Positions 8,698 to 19,023 of a stretch of 64,000 nucleotides of DNA are shown here, in pieces (the first letter of the stretch is position 1; each line of letters opens with the position of its first letter). The DNA is from Sulfitobacter sp. S190. GTDB lineage: Bacteria; Pseudomonadota; Alphaproteobacteria; Rhodobacterales; Rhodobacteraceae. The position numbers and the translations under genes are program-made. Location: NCBI RefSeq assembly GCF_025141935.1, contig NZ_CP081120.1:1674001-1738000 (forward strand), given 5' to 3'. The notes under the pieces were generated by a model. That model searched no databases. It saw nothing but the letters and a program-made list of their open reading frames with translations, and was not told the DNA's origin.

Positions 8698-8734
8698 TTA
8701 GAACCGTTCTAAGGTATCCGACGAAATTCGTCAA
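8698..8734 (-). promoter_or_regulatory. iscR-suf promoter with Irr/ICE-like palindrome over the -10 box
   Basis: On the minus strand a -35 box TTGACG (8729-8734) is followed after 17 bases by TAGAAC (8706-8711). The -10 box sits inside a perfect 7-1-7 palindrome, TTAGAAC-N-GTTCTAA (8698-8712). The palindrome matches the TTTAGAA-N3-TTCTAAA iron control element bound by Irr in alphaproteobacteria, apart from the outermost bases. Overlap with the -10 suggests repression. The region is also the upstream region of the divergent hydrolase gene. Confidence 0.65.
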
Positions 8735-8774
8735 GATTGTCGCGACCAAAAGAACCCGATTGAGAAGTCATTCC

Positions 8775-9428
8775 ATGCCCGAGGTCATTTTTCCCGGACC
8801 CGAAGGTCGCCTTGAGGGGCGCTATCACCCACAAAAGGAACGTGACGCGCCGATCGCCATCGTTTTGCACCCGCACCCGCAGTTCGGCGGCACGATGAAT
8901 CACAAGGTCGTCTACAATCTGCACTACGCCTTCTACAACATGGGATTCACTGTCCTGCGGTTCAATTTCCGCGGCGTGGGCCGCAGCCAGGGCGAGTACG
9001 ATCAGGGCGTGGGCGAGCTTTCGGATGCCGCGTCGGCACTCGATTACCTGCAATCGATGAACAACAATTCCAAACACTGCTGGGTCGCGGGTTTCAGCTT
9101 TGGGGCGTGGATCGGTATGCAGCTGTTGATGCGCAGGCCCGAGATCACTGGCTTCATCTCTGTCTCGCCCCCTGCGAACATGTATGATTTCAGCTTTCTC
9201 GCGCCCTGCCCTGCGTCCGGTTTGATCATCAACGGAAAGGCAGACCGCGTGGCGCCGCCCTCTGACACCGTCAATCTCGTTGGCAAATTGCACGAGCAAA
9301 AAGGCATCACGATCACCCATGAAGAGGTCGAGGGTGCGGACCACTTCTTCAAGGAGCCGTACATGGATACGTTGATCGACACCACGACGGGCTACGTCCG
9401 GCGCCGCCTGACGGAAAACACCCGCTGA
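8775..9428 (+). CDS. Alpha/beta hydrolase (serine hydrolase fold)
   Basis: 217-residue protein of the small alpha/beta hydrolase family that includes CocE/YghX-like 'dienelactone-type' hydrolases. It contains HPHPQFGGTM near residue 35, FNFRGVGRSQG, and a nucleophile-elbow-like GFSFGAW. A late DRVAPP aspartate and a GADHFF histidine complete a likely Ser-Asp-His triad. The ATG at 8775 was chosen because the protein then begins with the conserved MPEVIFPGPEGRLEG; the open frame upstream is promoter sequence. It is divergent from iscR and overlaps the next gene as TGATG. The substrate is unknown. Confidence 0.85.
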   Translation: MPEVIFPGPEGRLEGRYHPQKERDAPIAIVLHPHPQFGGTMNHKVVYNLHYAFYNMGFTVLRFNFRGVGRSQGEYDQGVGELSDAASALDYLQSMNNNSKHCWVAGFSFGAWIGMQLLMRRPEITGFISVSPPANMYDFSFLAPCPASGLIINGKADRVAPPSDTVNLVGKLHEQKGITITHEEVEGADHFFKEPYMDTLIDTTTGYVRRRLTENTR

Positions 9429-9664
9429 TGGCAGACGAACACGTCACCGCGATGGCCAACAAGCTGGCCGAAGAATGTCTCGCCGTGCAGAAGGAAACCG
9501 GCGAGGACAGGCTGTTCATGGAAGTGGGCGATGTCCTTGGTGCGTCGTCCCAGACGCTTGAGGAAGCGTTCCTGACGGCCATTCGCACCCGGATGGCCGA
9601 ACAGAAGGGCCGCGGCTTTCTCGCCCAAAAGCTCAAGTCGTTCCGGGAGAGCCAGTCTGAATGA
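9428..9664 (+). CDS. Small conserved protein of unknown function (78 residues)
   Basis: 78-residue acidic, mainly helical soluble protein with no signal peptide or membrane segment. Its ATG overlaps the hydrolase stop (TGATG at 9426-9430) and its end overlaps the HD gene (ATGA at 9661-9664), so the three are coupled. I do not recognise a named family. The basic C-terminal end ([15 protein letters not shown]) may contact nucleic acid or a partner, but nothing proves it. Confidence 0.75.
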   Translation: MADEHVTAMANKLAEECLAVQKETGEDRLFMEVGDVLGASSQTLEEAFLTAIRTRMAEQKGRGFLAQKLKSFRESQSE

Positions 9665-10248
9665 CCACACGGCTGGACCAACAGATTGCGTTTCTGACCG
9701 AAGCGGACAAGCTCAAGACAATTGTCCGTGCCACCGAGTTGACCGACAATTCGCGGTACGAGAATTCGGCAGAACACAGCTGGCATTTGACCCTCTATGC
9801 ACTTGTGCTCGCCGATCAGGCGGGACCCGATGTCGATATCAATCGCGTGTTGCGGATGTTGATCCTGCATGATCTCGTCGAGATTGACGCAGGCGACAAT
9901 CCGATTTTCGGTGACTACGATGCAACAGCGATGGCTGCGCAGGAAAAGGCAGCGGCTGATCGCATTTTCGGACTGCTGCCCGACGATCTGCACCAGAGCC
10001 TGCGCCCGATCTGGGAAGAGTTCGAAGCGGCGCAAACGCCGACAGCCCAATTTGCCAAATCGCTCGACCGGTTTCAGCCGCCAATGCAAAACCTTGCGTC
10101 CGGTGGTGGTAGCTGGACCGACTTCAATGTCAGCGAGGAAATGATCGCCCAGCGTGTCGGGACCAAGATCGAGATAGGCGCGCCTGCCCTTTGGTCCTAC
10201 GCAAAGGATCGGATTGCCACGTTTTTCGCCGCCCGCACGCGCCCTTAA
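9661..10248 (+). CDS. HD-domain phosphohydrolase (YfbR/HDDC2-like)
   Basis: 195-residue HD-superfamily protein close to the YfbR/HDDC2 5'-nucleotidase group. It shows the first ligand histidine in ENSAEHSW (about residue 40), the HD pair in [13 protein letters not shown] (about residues 75-87), and a later conserved SLDRFQP. Such enzymes dephosphorylate nucleoside monophosphates with a divalent metal. It is the third gene of a coupled trio and ends 65 bases before icd. The exact nucleotide preference cannot be read from the sequence. Confidence 0.87.
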   Translation: MTTRLDQQIAFLTEADKLKTIVRATELTDNSRYENSAEHSWHLTLYALVLADQAGPDVDINRVLRMLILHDLVEIDAGDNPIFGDYDATAMAAQEKAAADRIFGLLPDDLHQSLRPIWEEFEAAQTPTAQFAKSLDRFQPPMQNLASGGGSWTDFNVSEEMIAQRVGTKIEIGAPALWSYAKDRIATFFAARTRP

Positions 10249-10313
10249 TGCGCCGCGGTCGAAACCCTTCGCCCGCCCAACCGAAATCAAACGCCCGTAG
10301 CCGGAGAACAGCC

Positions 10314-11528
10314 ATGACAAAGATCAAAGTGGACAATCCCATCGTCGAACTCGACGGTGATGAAATGACCCGCATCATGTGGGATTTCATCAAGAAGAAG
10401 CTGATCACGCCCTATCTTGATGTTGATCTGAAGTACTACGATCTCGGGATCGAGGCCCGCGACGAAACGGAAGACCAAATTACCATCGACGCGGCCCACG
10501 CGATCAAGGAGCACGGTGTCGGGGTAAAATGTGCCACGATCACGCCGGACGAGGCACGGGTCGAGGAATTCGGCCTCAAGAAAATGTGGCGCAGTCCCAA
10601 TGGCACCATCCGCAACATTCTGGGCGGTGTGATTTTTCGCGAACCGATCATTTGCCGCAACGTACCGCGTTTGGTCCCCGGTTGGACGCGGCCCATTGTG
10701 GTCGGACGCCATGCTTTTGGCGATCAGTATCGCGCGACCGACTTCAAGTTCCCCGGCAAAGGGAAGCTGACGATTAAATTCGTCGGCGAAGACGGCACCG
10801 AAATCGAAGAAGAGGTTTTCGACGCGCCCGACAGCGGTGTTGTCATGGCAATGTACAACCTCGACAAATCGATCATCGACTTTGCACGCGCCTCTTTCAA
10901 CTACGGCCTGACAAAAGGCTGGCCCGTCTATCTCTCCACTAAGAACACGATCCTCAAGCAATATGATGGCCGTTTTCTGGAACTCTTTCAGGAGATTTTC
11001 GACGCCGAATTCAAGGACCGTTTCGAGGAAGCGGGCATCACCTACGAGCACCGCTTGATTGATGACATGGTCGCCTGCGCGATGAAATGGAACGGCGGCT
11101 TCGTCTGGGCATGCAAGAACTATGATGGCGACGTGCAGTCCGACACTGTTGCGCAGGGTTTCGGCAGTTTGGGCCTCATGACGTCCGTTCTGATGACACC
11201 GGATGGCAAGACAGTGGAGGCCGAGGCCGCCCACGGTACCGTGACGCGGCATTACCGCCAGCATCAGGCCGGAGAAGAGACGTCGACGAACTCGATTGCA
11301 TCGATCTATGCTTGGACCGGCGCCCTGCGGCATCGCGGAAAGCTTGATGAAAACACTCCTCTGATCAACTTTGCCGAAACGCTGGAGCAGACTGTCGTGA
11401 GCACCGTAGAGAGCGGGCACATGACAAAAGATCTCGCGCTGCTCGTCGGGCCTGATCAAGGGTGGCTGACGACGATGGGCTTCTTGGAAAAGGTCGATGA
11501 AAACCTCGGCAAGGCGCTCAAGGGGTAA
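10314..11528 (+). CDS. icd: Isocitrate dehydrogenase (NADP-dependent, dimeric type)
   Basis: 404-residue NADP-type isocitrate dehydrogenase of the eukaryote-like homodimeric class, converting isocitrate to 2-oxoglutarate in the TCA cycle. Motifs include [16 protein letters not shown] at the N terminus, the substrate-binding SPNGTIRN serine/asparagine loop, and catalytic Tyr and Lys regions ([17 protein letters not shown]). The start at 10314 follows a GGAGA Shine-Dalgarno (CCGGAGAACAGCC-ATG); the open frame extends upstream into the HD gene but only as out-of-context codons. A terminator follows. Confidence 0.95.
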   Translation: MTKIKVDNPIVELDGDEMTRIMWDFIKKKLITPYLDVDLKYYDLGIEARDETEDQITIDAAHAIKEHGVGVKCATITPDEARVEEFGLKKMWRSPNGTIRNILGGVIFREPIICRNVPRLVPGWTRPIVVGRHAFGDQYRATDFKFPGKGKLTIKFVGEDGTEIEEEVFDAPDSGVVMAMYNLDKSIIDFARASFNYGLTKGWPVYLSTKNTILKQYDGRFLELFQEIFDAEFKDRFEEAGITYEHRLIDDMVACAMKWNGGFVWACKNYDGDVQSDTVAQGFGSLGLMTSVLMTPDGKTVEAEAAHGTVTRHYRQHQAGEETSTNSIASIYAWTGALRHRGKLDENTPLINFAETLEQTVVSTVESGHMTKDLALLVGPDQGWLTTMGFLEKVDENLGKALKG

Positions 11529-11550
11529 ATACCGGATACTGCCGGGATAG

Positions 11551-11573
11551 AGGCCGCTTTCGGGCGGCCTTCA
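11551..11573 (+). terminator. Hairpin terminator after icd
   Basis: Seven-base-pair stem AGGCCGC / GCGGCCT with loop TTTCGG, 22 bases after the icd stop. The following T-run is weak (TTCACC), so termination may be partial or factor-assisted. Confidence 0.55.
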
Positions 11574-11718
11574 CCCTATGCTTTCGCTGTGCCTGTTTGG
11601 TCAAAGGGTGGAAATCTGCGAGCAATTATGCTGATGCCCGCGTGCATGCCTAAACTACTGATCGACCTATTTTAACAGGTGATGGGGAACCATTGCAGGC
11701 CGGTAGAGTTTCGCCCGT

Positions 11719-12633
11719 ATGAATGATCTTTTCCAGTCCATCTGGGGCACGCTGCCCGAACCGTTGCGCGTCCAGTTGGAAGGATACCTGAGCGGTTTCT
11801 GGGCAGTCTTGCCGCAACTCATCCTGTCGATTATTTTTCTCGTTTTCGTCTGGGCCGTCATCCGCTTTGTGCGCTGGCTGGTGCCGGCGTCTCTGCGCCG
11901 TGCGCATATGCGCCGCGCACTGATTGATGTGGTCATGATGCTTCTGACCGTTGGGCTTTGGCTGTTCGGGACCCTGATCGCCGTGACCATCGCCTTTCCG
12001 ACAATCACGCCGGGCCGTGCGTTGACGGCATTGGGTGTGGGCGGTGTGGCAATCGGTTTTGCCTTCAAGGATGTATTCGAGAATTTCCTGGCCGGCGTGC
12101 TGTTGCTGATCCGGGAGCCGTTTTCGATCGAAGACTATATCGAATGCGAAGAGATTGACGGTCAGGTCGAGGAAATCACCATCCGTGACACGCACGTGCG
12201 CCAGACAGACGGACAGCTGGTCGTCGCGCCGAATGCGATGTTCTTCAAAAATCCGGTGACCATTCGCACCGCCAAGGACGTGCGGCGCACGACGGTTATC
12301 TGCGGTGTTGCCTATGGTGAAGACGTTGACGAGGCCCGTGAGGTTATCGCCAAAGCGGTGCGCAGCGTGGATGCGGTGCGCGATGACGTGCGCGATGTAG
12401 AGATCTTTGCACAGGAGTTTGGGGCCAGTTCTATCAATTTCGAAGTGACATGGTGGACCGGATCGAAGCCGATCGACATCCGGTCCAGCCGCGATGAAGT
12501 CATCGCAGCCGTCAAACGTGCACTCGATGAAGCCGGTATCGAAATCCCCTTCCCCTACCGCACCATGACGTTCAAAGAGCCGTTGACCCTGCACCACGTG
12601 CGCCCCGATCGCGAAGACGACGACGCACAGTGA
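11719..12633 (+). CDS. MscS-family mechanosensitive channel
   Basis: 304-residue small-conductance mechanosensitive channel. Three membrane segments occupy about residues 30-125. The third has the pore-helix pattern GGVAIGFAFKDVFENFLAG, followed by the beta domain (EPFSIEDYIE, VEEITIRDT, PNAMFF) and an alpha/beta C-terminal domain. It releases solutes on hypo-osmotic shock and acts in the inner membrane. It stands alone, 190 bases after icd and 83 bases before typA. The polar C terminus ends in an acidic DREDDDAQ tail. Confidence 0.92.
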   Translation: MNDLFQSIWGTLPEPLRVQLEGYLSGFWAVLPQLILSIIFLVFVWAVIRFVRWLVPASLRRAHMRRALIDVVMMLLTVGLWLFGTLIAVTIAFPTITPGRALTALGVGGVAIGFAFKDVFENFLAGVLLLIREPFSIEDYIECEEIDGQVEEITIRDTHVRQTDGQLVVAPNAMFFKNPVTIRTAKDVRRTTVICGVAYGEDVDEAREVIAKAVRSVDAVRDDVRDVEIFAQEFGASSINFEVTWWTGSKPIDIRSSRDEVIAAVKRALDEAGIEIPFPYRTMTFKEPLTLHHVRPDREDDDAQ

Positions 12634-12716
12634 CGCGCCATCACGCGCTTTAGGGGTGGATATTGCGGCGGGCGCAGGCTATGGCGCGGGCAACTCCCTG
12701 AGACAAGGTATTTCCA

Positions 12717-14534
12717 ATGGACCTGCGCAACATCGCAATCATCGCACACGTTGACCACGGCAAGACGACGCTGGTGGACGAACTGCTCAAGCAATCCGGC
12801 ACCTATCGTGAAAACCAGGCGACGACAGAGCGCGCTATGGACAGCAACGATCTGGAACGCGAACGCGGCATCACTATCTTTGCAAAGCCCACTTCCGTTG
12901 AATGGAAAGGCACCCGTATCAATATCGTAGATACCCCCGGTCACGCCGATTTCGGCGGTGAGGTCGAGCGGATCCTGTCGATGGTGGACGGTGTTGTGCT
13001 CTTGGTGGATGCCGCCGAGGGGCCGATGCCGCAAACGAAATTCGTGACGTCCAAGGCGCTGAAGCTTGGTCTGCGTCCGATCGTTGTGATCAACAAGGTC
13101 GATAAACCGGACGGTGAACCCGACCGCGCATTGGATGAGTGTTTCGATCTGTTTGCGAACCTCGACGCGACAGAGGATCAACTAGACTTTCCTTCCATGT
13201 ATGCATCCGGCCGGTCCGGTTGGGCAGATATGTCGCTTGAGGGCCCACGCGAAAACCTCGACGCTCTTTTTGAGCTGATCATCGATCACGTCCCCGCCCC
13301 AAAGCAGGTCGCAGCGCGTGACGAACCCTTTACCATGCTGGCGACCACACTGGGCGCTGATCCGTTTCTGGGCCGTATGCTGACGGGTCGTGTCGAAACG
13401 GGTCAATTGAAAGCGGGTCAGACGATCAAGGCGATGTCGCGCGACGGCACGTTGATCGAGAATTTCCGCGCGACCAAGATCATGGCTTTCCGTGGCCTGG
13501 AGCAGACCACAATCGACGTGGCCGAAGCGGGTGACATCGTATCGATCGCGGGCATGACCAAAGCCACAGTGGCTGATACGCTGGCAGACCAGTCGGTCAG
13601 TGAGGCCATCCCTGCCCAACCGATCGACCCGCCAACCATCACGGTGACCTTCGGTATCAACGACAGTCCTTTGGCAGGGCGTGACGGAAAAAAGGTGCAA
13701 TCGCGCGTCATTCGTGAGCGGCTGCACAAGGAAGCGGAATCAAACGTCGCGATCAAGATTTCCGACACGCCGGGCGGTGAAGCGTTCGAAGTGGCGGGTC
13801 GCGGCGAACTTCAGATGGGCGTGCTGATCGAAAACATGCGCCGCGAAGGGTTCGAGTTGAGCATTTCGCGGCCTCAGGTTTTGTTTCAGGAAATTGACGG
13901 TGTGCGTCATGAACCCATCGAAGAAGCAACCATTGATGTGGACGACGAATACTCCGGCGCGGTCATCGAAAAGCTGACAGGGACCCGCAAGGGCGAGTTG
14001 GTCGAAATGAAGCCCGCGGGTGCCGGCAAGACGCGGATCGTGGCCCACGTGCCGTCGCGCGGGCTCATCGGGTACCACGGCGAGTTTCTAACCGACACAC
14101 GCGGCACCGGTGTTTTGAACCGCGTATTCCACGGCTGGGCACCTCATAAAGGTGCTATTCCCGGTCGCCGGGCCGGTGTTCTGATCTCGATGGAGAACGG
14201 CACGTCTGTTGCATATGCGCTGTGGAATCTGGAAGAACGTGGCAAGATGATGATCGGTGCGCAGGCGGATGTGTATACCGGGATGATCATTGGCGAGCAC
14301 AGCCGCGAGAATGATCTGGAAGTGAATCCTCTCAAGGGTAAAAAGCTGACGAACGTCCGGGCATCTGGAACGGATGAAGCGGTGCGTCTGACAACGCCGA
14401 TGCAACTGAGCCTAGAGGAAGCGATCGCGTATATCGATGATGACGAGCTTGTCGAGGTGACACCCAATGCAGTGCGCCTGCGCAAACGGTACCTTGACCC
14501 GCATGAACGCAAGCGGATGGCAAAGGCCGGTTAG
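12717..14534 (+). CDS. typA: GTP-binding ribosome-associated protein TypA/BipA
   Basis: 605-residue translational GTPase of the TypA/BipA family, which binds ribosomes and helps growth under stress and ribosome assembly. The G1 loop AHVDHGKTT is at residues 10-18. RGITI and [16 protein letters not shown] (G3) and the NKVDKPD G4 motif follow, then the EF-G-like domains and the family-specific C-terminal domain with [12 protein letters not shown]. The length and domain order are typical. A strong, bidirectional terminator lies just after the stop. Confidence 0.96.
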   Translation: MDLRNIAIIAHVDHGKTTLVDELLKQSGTYRENQATTERAMDSNDLERERGITIFAKPTSVEWKGTRINIVDTPGHADFGGEVERILSMVDGVVLLVDAAEGPMPQTKFVTSKALKLGLRPIVVINKVDKPDGEPDRALDECFDLFANLDATEDQLDFPSMYASGRSGWADMSLEGPRENLDALFELIIDHVPAPKQVAARDEPFTMLATTLGADPFLGRMLTGRVETGQLKAGQTIKAMSRDGTLIENFRATKIMAFRGLEQTTIDVAEAGDIVSIAGMTKATVADTLADQSVSEAIPAQPIDPPTITVTFGINDSPLAGRDGKKVQSRVIRERLHKEAESNVAIKISDTPGGEAFEVAGRGELQMGVLIENMRREGFELSISRPQVLFQEIDGVRHEPIEEATIDVDDEYSGAVIEKLTGTRKGELVEMKPAGAGKTRIVAHVPSRGLIGYHGEFLTDTRGTGVLNRVFHGWAPHKGAIPGRRAGVLISMENGTSVAYALWNLEERGKMMIGAQADVYTGMIIGEHSRENDLEVNPLKGKKLTNVRASGTDEAVRLTTPMQLSLEEAIAYIDDDELVEVTPNAVRLRKRYLDPHERKRMAKAG

Positions 14535-14540
14535 AAAGTA

Positions 14541-14570
14541 AAAAAGGCGCCCTGCGGGGCGCCTTTGGTT
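14541..14570 (+). terminator. Bidirectional terminator between typA and DUF1330 gene
   Basis: A ten-base-pair stem AAAGGCGCCC / GGGCGCCTTT with loop TGCG (14543-14566). On the plus strand it ends typA; read on the minus strand it is followed by a run of Ts, so it can also end the transcript coming from alaS and the DUF1330 gene. Confidence 0.85.
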
Positions 14571-14573
14571 TTC

Positions 14574-14627
14574 GGGGCTTTGCCCCCTTGGCCCGAAAGG
14601 CCAATTCCCCCAGAGTTTAGGGGCAAG
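14574..14627. repeat. Nested inverted repeat downstream of typA
   Basis: An inner hairpin TTGGCC-CGAAA-GGCCAA lies inside a wider pairing of TTTGCCCC with GGGGCAAG. It sits at the convergent junction of typA and the DUF1330 gene and may help terminate transcription or protect 3' ends. Confidence 0.45.
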
Positions 14628-14633
14628 ATGAAA
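14613..14633 (+). repeat. 21-base direct repeat, copy 2
   Basis: Identical over 21 bases to the minus-strand sequence at 8067-8087, which precedes the desulfurase start. Here it lies between two convergent genes, where it cannot serve as an RBS, which favours a dispersed element over a shared RBS region. Confidence 0.6.
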
Positions 14634-14638
14634 GCGGA

Positions 14639-14926
14639 CTATTCGCTTGTCTCGACGATCAGCAGTTCACGTTCGGAGGCGCCACGGGCGTGTCCAAGGG
14701 CCGCCTGATAGGCCTTGGAGTGATAGCATTTCTCTGCGGTTTCTACGTCCGCGAACCGCGCAACCACGTTGCGGGGGCGTTCTTTGCCTTCGAGTTGTAC
14801 GAAGCGGCCGCCGCGTGCCAGAAATGTACCGCCGTGCTCTGCAATGGCGGCTGTCGCGCCTGCGGCATATTTCTTGTAGGCTTCTTCATCGGTAACGGTG
14901 ACGTGGGCAATCCAGAGTGCGGGCAT
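14639..14926 (-). CDS. DUF1330 (dimeric alpha/beta barrel) protein
   Basis: 95-residue DUF1330 protein with the ferredoxin-like dimeric alpha/beta barrel pattern: MPALWIAHVTVTD strand, YKKYAAGATAAIAEHGG helix, FLARGG, and a late CYHSKAYQAALGHARG helix. Members are cytoplasmic and of unknown activity. It lies three bases after alaS on the same strand, so it is probably co-transcribed with it. There is no sign of a defect. Confidence 0.9.
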   Translation of the reverse strand: MPALWIAHVTVTDEEAYKKYAAGATAAIAEHGGTFLARGGRFVQLEGKERPRNVVARFADVETAEKCYHSKAYQAALGHARGASERELLIVETSE

Positions 14927-14929
14927 CGG

Positions 14930-17584
14930 TTATCCTTTCAAGATCAGTTCGGCAGCTTCAATTGCGGCGTCGGCATTGTCGGCGGATGCGCCGCCGCCCT
15001 GGGCCATGTCGGGGCGACCGCCGCCACCCTTTCCACCCAATTCGGCCACAGCTGCGCGAACGATATCGACAGCCGACAGCCTAGCCGTCAGGTCGTCTGT
15101 GACCCCTGCGGCGACGGCTGCTTTTCCGCCTGTGTCGACGATCAGAAGAACCGCGCCCGTGCCGAGCCGGGATTTATGTTCGTCAATCAGGCTTGGCAAA
15201 TCCTTGCCCGAGATACCGCTGAGGACTTGTGCGTGAAAGGGCACACCACCGACTTCGCGGGCATCGGGGGCCGATGTGCCCCCTGCCATGGCGAGTTCGC
15301 GGCGCAGCTGTGCCACCTCGTTGGAGAGCGCTCGGCGCTCCTCGAGCAGCGCCTTTACCCTGACGGGTGCATCGCTGGCGCCCGTCTTCAGGCTGTCTGC
15401 GACATCCGAGAGCGCGCGTTGCTGGCCGCGCAGCCATCCAAGGGCCTCTGCGCCTGTCAGCGCCTCGATGCGGCGGACACCTGCGCTGCTTGCGCTGTCT
15501 CCGAGAAGCACAAAAGCACCAATATCGCCGGTCTGACGCACATGGGTGCCGCCGCAGAGTTCGAGCGAATACGTATTCTGATCGGCTCCCTTGCCGGACG
15601 CCGGCTGCTGGCCCATCGACACGACGCGCACCTCATCTCCGTATTTCTCGCCAAAGAGGGCCTGTGCGCCCAAAGCGCGGGCGTCGTCCGGGGTCATGAT
15701 GCGCGTCTCGACAGCGCTGTTCTGGCGAATATAGCTGTTCACTTCCTGCTCTACCTGCTCCAGTTCCGGCGCGGTCAGCGCCTGCGTGTGACTGAAGTCG
15801 AACCGCAACCGGTCGGCCGCGTTCAAAGAGCCTCGTTGCGCCACATGGTCGCCCAGGGCATGGCGCAACGCCTCATGAAGCAGGTGCGTCGCGGAGTGAT
15901 TGGCCCGGATCGCCGTTCGACGGGTGTGATCAACTGCGAGCCGTGCCGATTGCCCTGTGCTGATTGTGCCCGATTGAAGGGTGGCAAAGTGGATGAAGAC
16001 ACCGGCGCTTTTGCGTGTGTCAGTGACCACCGCGACACCGCTGTCGGTTTCAATCAGACCGGTGTCGCCCACCTGCCCGCCGCTTTCGGCGTAAAACGGT
16101 GTCTGGTTCAGCGCGATCTGGACGGTATCGCCTTCGTCCGCCTGCCCGACTTCTGCGCCATCCTTGACGATTGCCGCGATTTTACCCTCGGCCGTTTCGG
16201 TGTCATAGCCGAGAAAGTCGGTCACGCCGTGCTGATCGGCCACGTCAAACCAGACTGTCGCATCGGCCGCTTCGCCTGATCCGGCCCAAGCGGCGCGTGC
16301 CTTTGCTTTTTGCTCTGCCATCGCGCTGTCGAAGCCGTCCGTATCCACGCTCAGCCCGCGTTCGCGCAGGGCATCCTGTGTCAGGTCGAGCGGAAAGCCG
16401 TAGGTATCGTAGAGTTTGAACGCAGATGCCCCTGGCAAACGCCCGCCTTCGGGCAATCCGCTGACTTCGTCGTCAAGCAGCTTCAGCCCTCGATCCAGAG
16501 TTTGGCGGAAGCGGGTTTCTTCCTGCAACAAGGTCTGTTCAATCATTGACTGCGCCTGGCCGAGTTCCGGATAGGCCGCGCCCATTTGACTGACCAGCGA
16601 CGGGACGAGCCTGTGCATCAATGGATCAGCGGCGCCCAGAAGGTGTGCGTGGCGCATCGCGCGTCGCATGATGCGGCGCAGCACATAACCGCGCCCGTCG
16701 TTGGAGGGCATCACACCATCGGCCATCAGGAAAGACGTGGACCGCAGGTGGTCGGCAATCACACGGTGGTGGGTCTTTCCGGGGCCGTCCGGATCGGTGC
16801 TGGTGGCATTTGCAGAGGCCTCGATCAGGCTGCGCATCAGGTCGGTCGCGTAGTTGTCGTTGGTGCCCTGAAGAAGGGCTGCGACCCGCTCGATCCCCAT
16901 GCCGGTGTCGATGCTTTTGTTGGGCAGATCCTGGCGGGTGCCGTCCTCGAACTGCTCGTACTGCATGAAAACGAGATTCCAGATTTCGACAAACCGGTCG
17001 CCATCTTCTTCGGGCGATCCCGGAGGACCTCCCCAGATATGATCGCCGTGGTCATAGAAAATCTCGGTGCATGGGCCGCAGGGGCCGGTGGGGCCCGCGG
17101 ACCAGAAATTGTCATCGGTGGCGATACGGATAATGCGGTCATCGCCAAGACCTGCATGTTTTTTCCAGATCGCGACCGCTTCGTCGTCGGTATGGTACAC
17201 GGTGACGAGCAACTTCGACGGGTCGATGCCAAAGCCTTTTGTCAGCAGATCCCATGCAAGCGGAATGGCATCTTCCTTGAAGTAATCACCGAAGCTGAAA
17301 TTTCCGAGCATCTCGAAAAACGTATGGTGACGCGCGGTGTACCCCACATTGTCGAGGTCATTGTGCTTGCCGCCCGCACGGACACATTTCTGCGCAGTGG
17401 TGGCGCGGGTATAGTCTCGGGTTTCCACGCCGGTAAACAGGTTCTTGAATTGCACCATTCCCGCGGCCGTAAACATCAGCGTGGGGTCATTGCGCGGCAC
17501 AAGCGGGCTGGACGGAACAATCGCGTGACCATTGTCGCCAAAGTAGGACAGAAATGTCGATCGGATTTCGTTGAGCGTTTGCAT
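14930..17584 (-). CDS. alaS: Alanyl-tRNA synthetase
   Basis: Class II synthetase of 884 residues charging tRNA-Ala. The N-terminal catalytic domain begins [15 protein letters not shown] and contains SSPLVP and [11 protein letters not shown]; the editing domain carries the zinc-type HSATHLLH motif near residue 560 and CGGTHV near residue 665; the C-Ala domain ends the protein with the glycine-rich [16 protein letters not shown]. Length and order are canonical. It is separated from recA by a terminator and leads a short transcript with the DUF1330 gene. Confidence 0.97.
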   Translation of the reverse strand: MQTLNEIRSTFLSYFGDNGHAIVPSSPLVPRNDPTLMFTAAGMVQFKNLFTGVETRDYTRATTAQKCVRAGGKHNDLDNVGYTARHHTFFEMLGNFSFGDYFKEDAIPLAWDLLTKGFGIDPSKLLVTVYHTDDEAVAIWKKHAGLGDDRIIRIATDDNFWSAGPTGPCGPCTEIFYDHGDHIWGGPPGSPEEDGDRFVEIWNLVFMQYEQFEDGTRQDLPNKSIDTGMGIERVAALLQGTNDNYATDLMRSLIEASANATSTDPDGPGKTHHRVIADHLRSTSFLMADGVMPSNDGRGYVLRRIMRRAMRHAHLLGAADPLMHRLVPSLVSQMGAAYPELGQAQSMIEQTLLQEETRFRQTLDRGLKLLDDEVSGLPEGGRLPGASAFKLYDTYGFPLDLTQDALRERGLSVDTDGFDSAMAEQKAKARAAWAGSGEAADATVWFDVADQHGVTDFLGYDTETAEGKIAAIVKDGAEVGQADEGDTVQIALNQTPFYAESGGQVGDTGLIETDSGVAVVTDTRKSAGVFIHFATLQSGTISTGQSARLAVDHTRRTAIRANHSATHLLHEALRHALGDHVAQRGSLNAADRLRFDFSHTQALTAPELEQVEQEVNSYIRQNSAVETRIMTPDDARALGAQALFGEKYGDEVRVVSMGQQPASGKGADQNTYSLELCGGTHVRQTGDIGAFVLLGDSASSAGVRRIEALTGAEALGWLRGQQRALSDVADSLKTGASDAPVRVKALLEERRALSNEVAQLRRELAMAGGTSAPDAREVGGVPFHAQVLSGISGKDLPSLIDEHKSRLGTGAVLLIVDTGGKAAVAAGVTDDLTARLSAVDIVRAAVAELGGKGGGGRPDMAQGGGASADNADAAIEAAELILKG

Positions 17585-17664
17585 TTAAGCGTCCTCTTGA
17601 CCACGTGAAAAACGTCAGCATCGGGATAGCCGCGTGGCGCGGGGCTGTCCACAGCGCGGAACCG

Positions 17665-17699
17665 AAAAAGGGCGCTGACCTTGTGGTCAACGCCCTTTG
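17665..17699 (-). terminator. recA terminator
   Basis: On the minus strand AAAGGGCGTTGACC pairs with GGTCAGCGCCCTTT around a short CACAA-type loop (one internal mismatch) and is followed by TTTTT. It starts about 50 bases after the recA stop. Confidence 0.85.
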
Positions 17700-17748
17700 T
17701 GATGATTGGTTCTACAGGCAGCGACCAACAGCTGGACGCCGCGGCTCT

Positions 17749-18819
17749 TCACCCCTCAAGGATATCGGGATCGTCTGCATCCTCCGAGCCATCGAAATCG
17801 AGGCCATGTGCTGCGCGAATCTTGTCCTCGATCTCGTGGGCCATTGCCTCATTTTCGCGCAGGAATGTTTTTGCGTTTTCACGGCCCTGCCCGATGCGCT
17901 CGTCACCGTAGCTGAACCAGCTGCCCGATTTGTCGACAATCCCGGCCTTGACGCCCATGTCGAGAAGCTCGCCCATCTTCGAGATGCCTTCGCCGTACAT
18001 GATGTCGAATTCGACCTGCTTGAAGGGGGGCGCGACCTTGTTCTTGACGATCTTCACACGCGTATGGTTGCCGACGACCTCATCGCGGTCTTTCAGGCTC
18101 CCGATCCGGCGGATATCGAGCCGGACCGAGGAATAGAACTTGAGCGCGTTGCCACCTGTCGTCGTTTCGGGGGATCCGAACATGACGCCGATTTTCATGC
18201 GGATCTGGTTGATAAAGATCACCATGCAATTGCTGCGGCTGATGGAACCGGTCAATTTGCGCATGGCCTTGCTCATCAGGCGGGCCTGTACCCCGACCGA
18301 GCTGTCGCCCATTTCGCCTTCGAGTTCCGATTTTGGGGTCAGAGCCGCAACCGAGTCCACGATAACCATGTTTACAGCACCCGACCGTACAAGCGTGTCG
18401 GTAATCTCGAGCGCCTGTTCGCCGGTGTCCGGTTGCGAGATCAAAAGCTCGTCGATATCGACGCCGAGCTTGCGCGCATATTGCGGGTCAAGTGCATGTT
18501 CCGCATCGACAAACGCACAAACGCCGCCCGCTTTTTGCTGTTCTGCCACACAGTGCAGGGTCAGCGTGGTCTTACCCGAAGATTCCGGACCATAAATCTC
18601 GACGATCCGCCCCATCGGCAAACCGCCGATACCCAGCGCGATGTCCAGCCCGATCGATCCGGTGGATGACGCCTTGATGTCCTGCATCGCGTTGTCATCG
18701 CCGAGCTTCATGATCGAGCCCTTGCCGAACTGCCGTTCGATCTGCGCCAGCGCACTGTCGAGCGCCTTTTGTTTATCTGCTGTTTTCTTGTCCATTGTCA
18801 AAAGATCTGCCGTTGCCAT
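17749..18819 (-). CDS. recA: Recombinase RecA
   Basis: 356-residue RecA from the ATG at 18819 ([12 protein letters not shown]), which catalyses homologous strand exchange and stimulates LexA cleavage. Walker A is GPESSGKTT, followed by the conserved [10 protein letters not shown], the DNA-binding loops, and the usual acidic C-terminal tail. The open frame extends 14 codons upstream, but those residues are not RecA-like. A LexA-type SOS box and a sigma70-type promoter lie upstream, so it should be damage-inducible. Confidence 0.98.
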   Translation of the reverse strand: MATADLLTMDKKTADKQKALDSALAQIERQFGKGSIMKLGDDNAMQDIKASSTGSIGLDIALGIGGLPMGRIVEIYGPESSGKTTLTLHCVAEQQKAGGVCAFVDAEHALDPQYARKLGVDIDELLISQPDTGEQALEITDTLVRSGAVNMVIVDSVAALTPKSELEGEMGDSSVGVQARLMSKAMRKLTGSISRSNCMVIFINQIRMKIGVMFGSPETTTGGNALKFYSSVRLDIRRIGSLKDRDEVVGNHTRVKIVKNKVAPPFKQVEFDIMYGEGISKMGELLDMGVKAGIVDKSGSWFSYGDERIGQGRENAKTFLRENEAMAHEIEDKIRAAHGLDFDGSEDADDPDILEG

Positions 18820-18885
18820 TTGGGTTCTTCCCTTACTGTCACAGGCACGCGGCGGCGGCAATCGCAGCCTTTGTGCGGAGCGTGT

Positions 18886-18929
18886 GTTCTGCTAATGTTC
18901 TCTATGAGACCAAAGTAAGAACATTTCAA
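18886..18929 (-). promoter_or_regulatory. recA promoter with SOS (LexA) box
   Basis: GTTC-TGCTAAT-GTTC at 18886-18900 fits the alphaproteobacterial LexA operator GTTC-N7-GTTC. On the minus strand TTGAAA (18924-18929) and CATAGA (18901-18906) are 17 bases apart, which puts the SOS box at or just after the transcription start, where LexA would block the polymerase. Confidence 0.85.
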
Positions 18930-19023
18930 TCAAATTTTTCACGCTACATCTTTTTATGACAGGTATTAAAATGTAGTTTACGTCCCAAGCCAGACCGGTA
19001 CATGAGGGCGGATAACACTACAA

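Noticed and set aside
11719-12633. Long open frames on the opposite strand of the MscS gene and several other core genes
   Set aside because: They are shadow frames of GC-rich coding sequence, with Arg/His/Pro-rich products and no motifs.
17585-17748. A possible RNA element between alaS and recA
   Set aside because: Only the recA terminator is visible; no conserved fold or promoter stands out.
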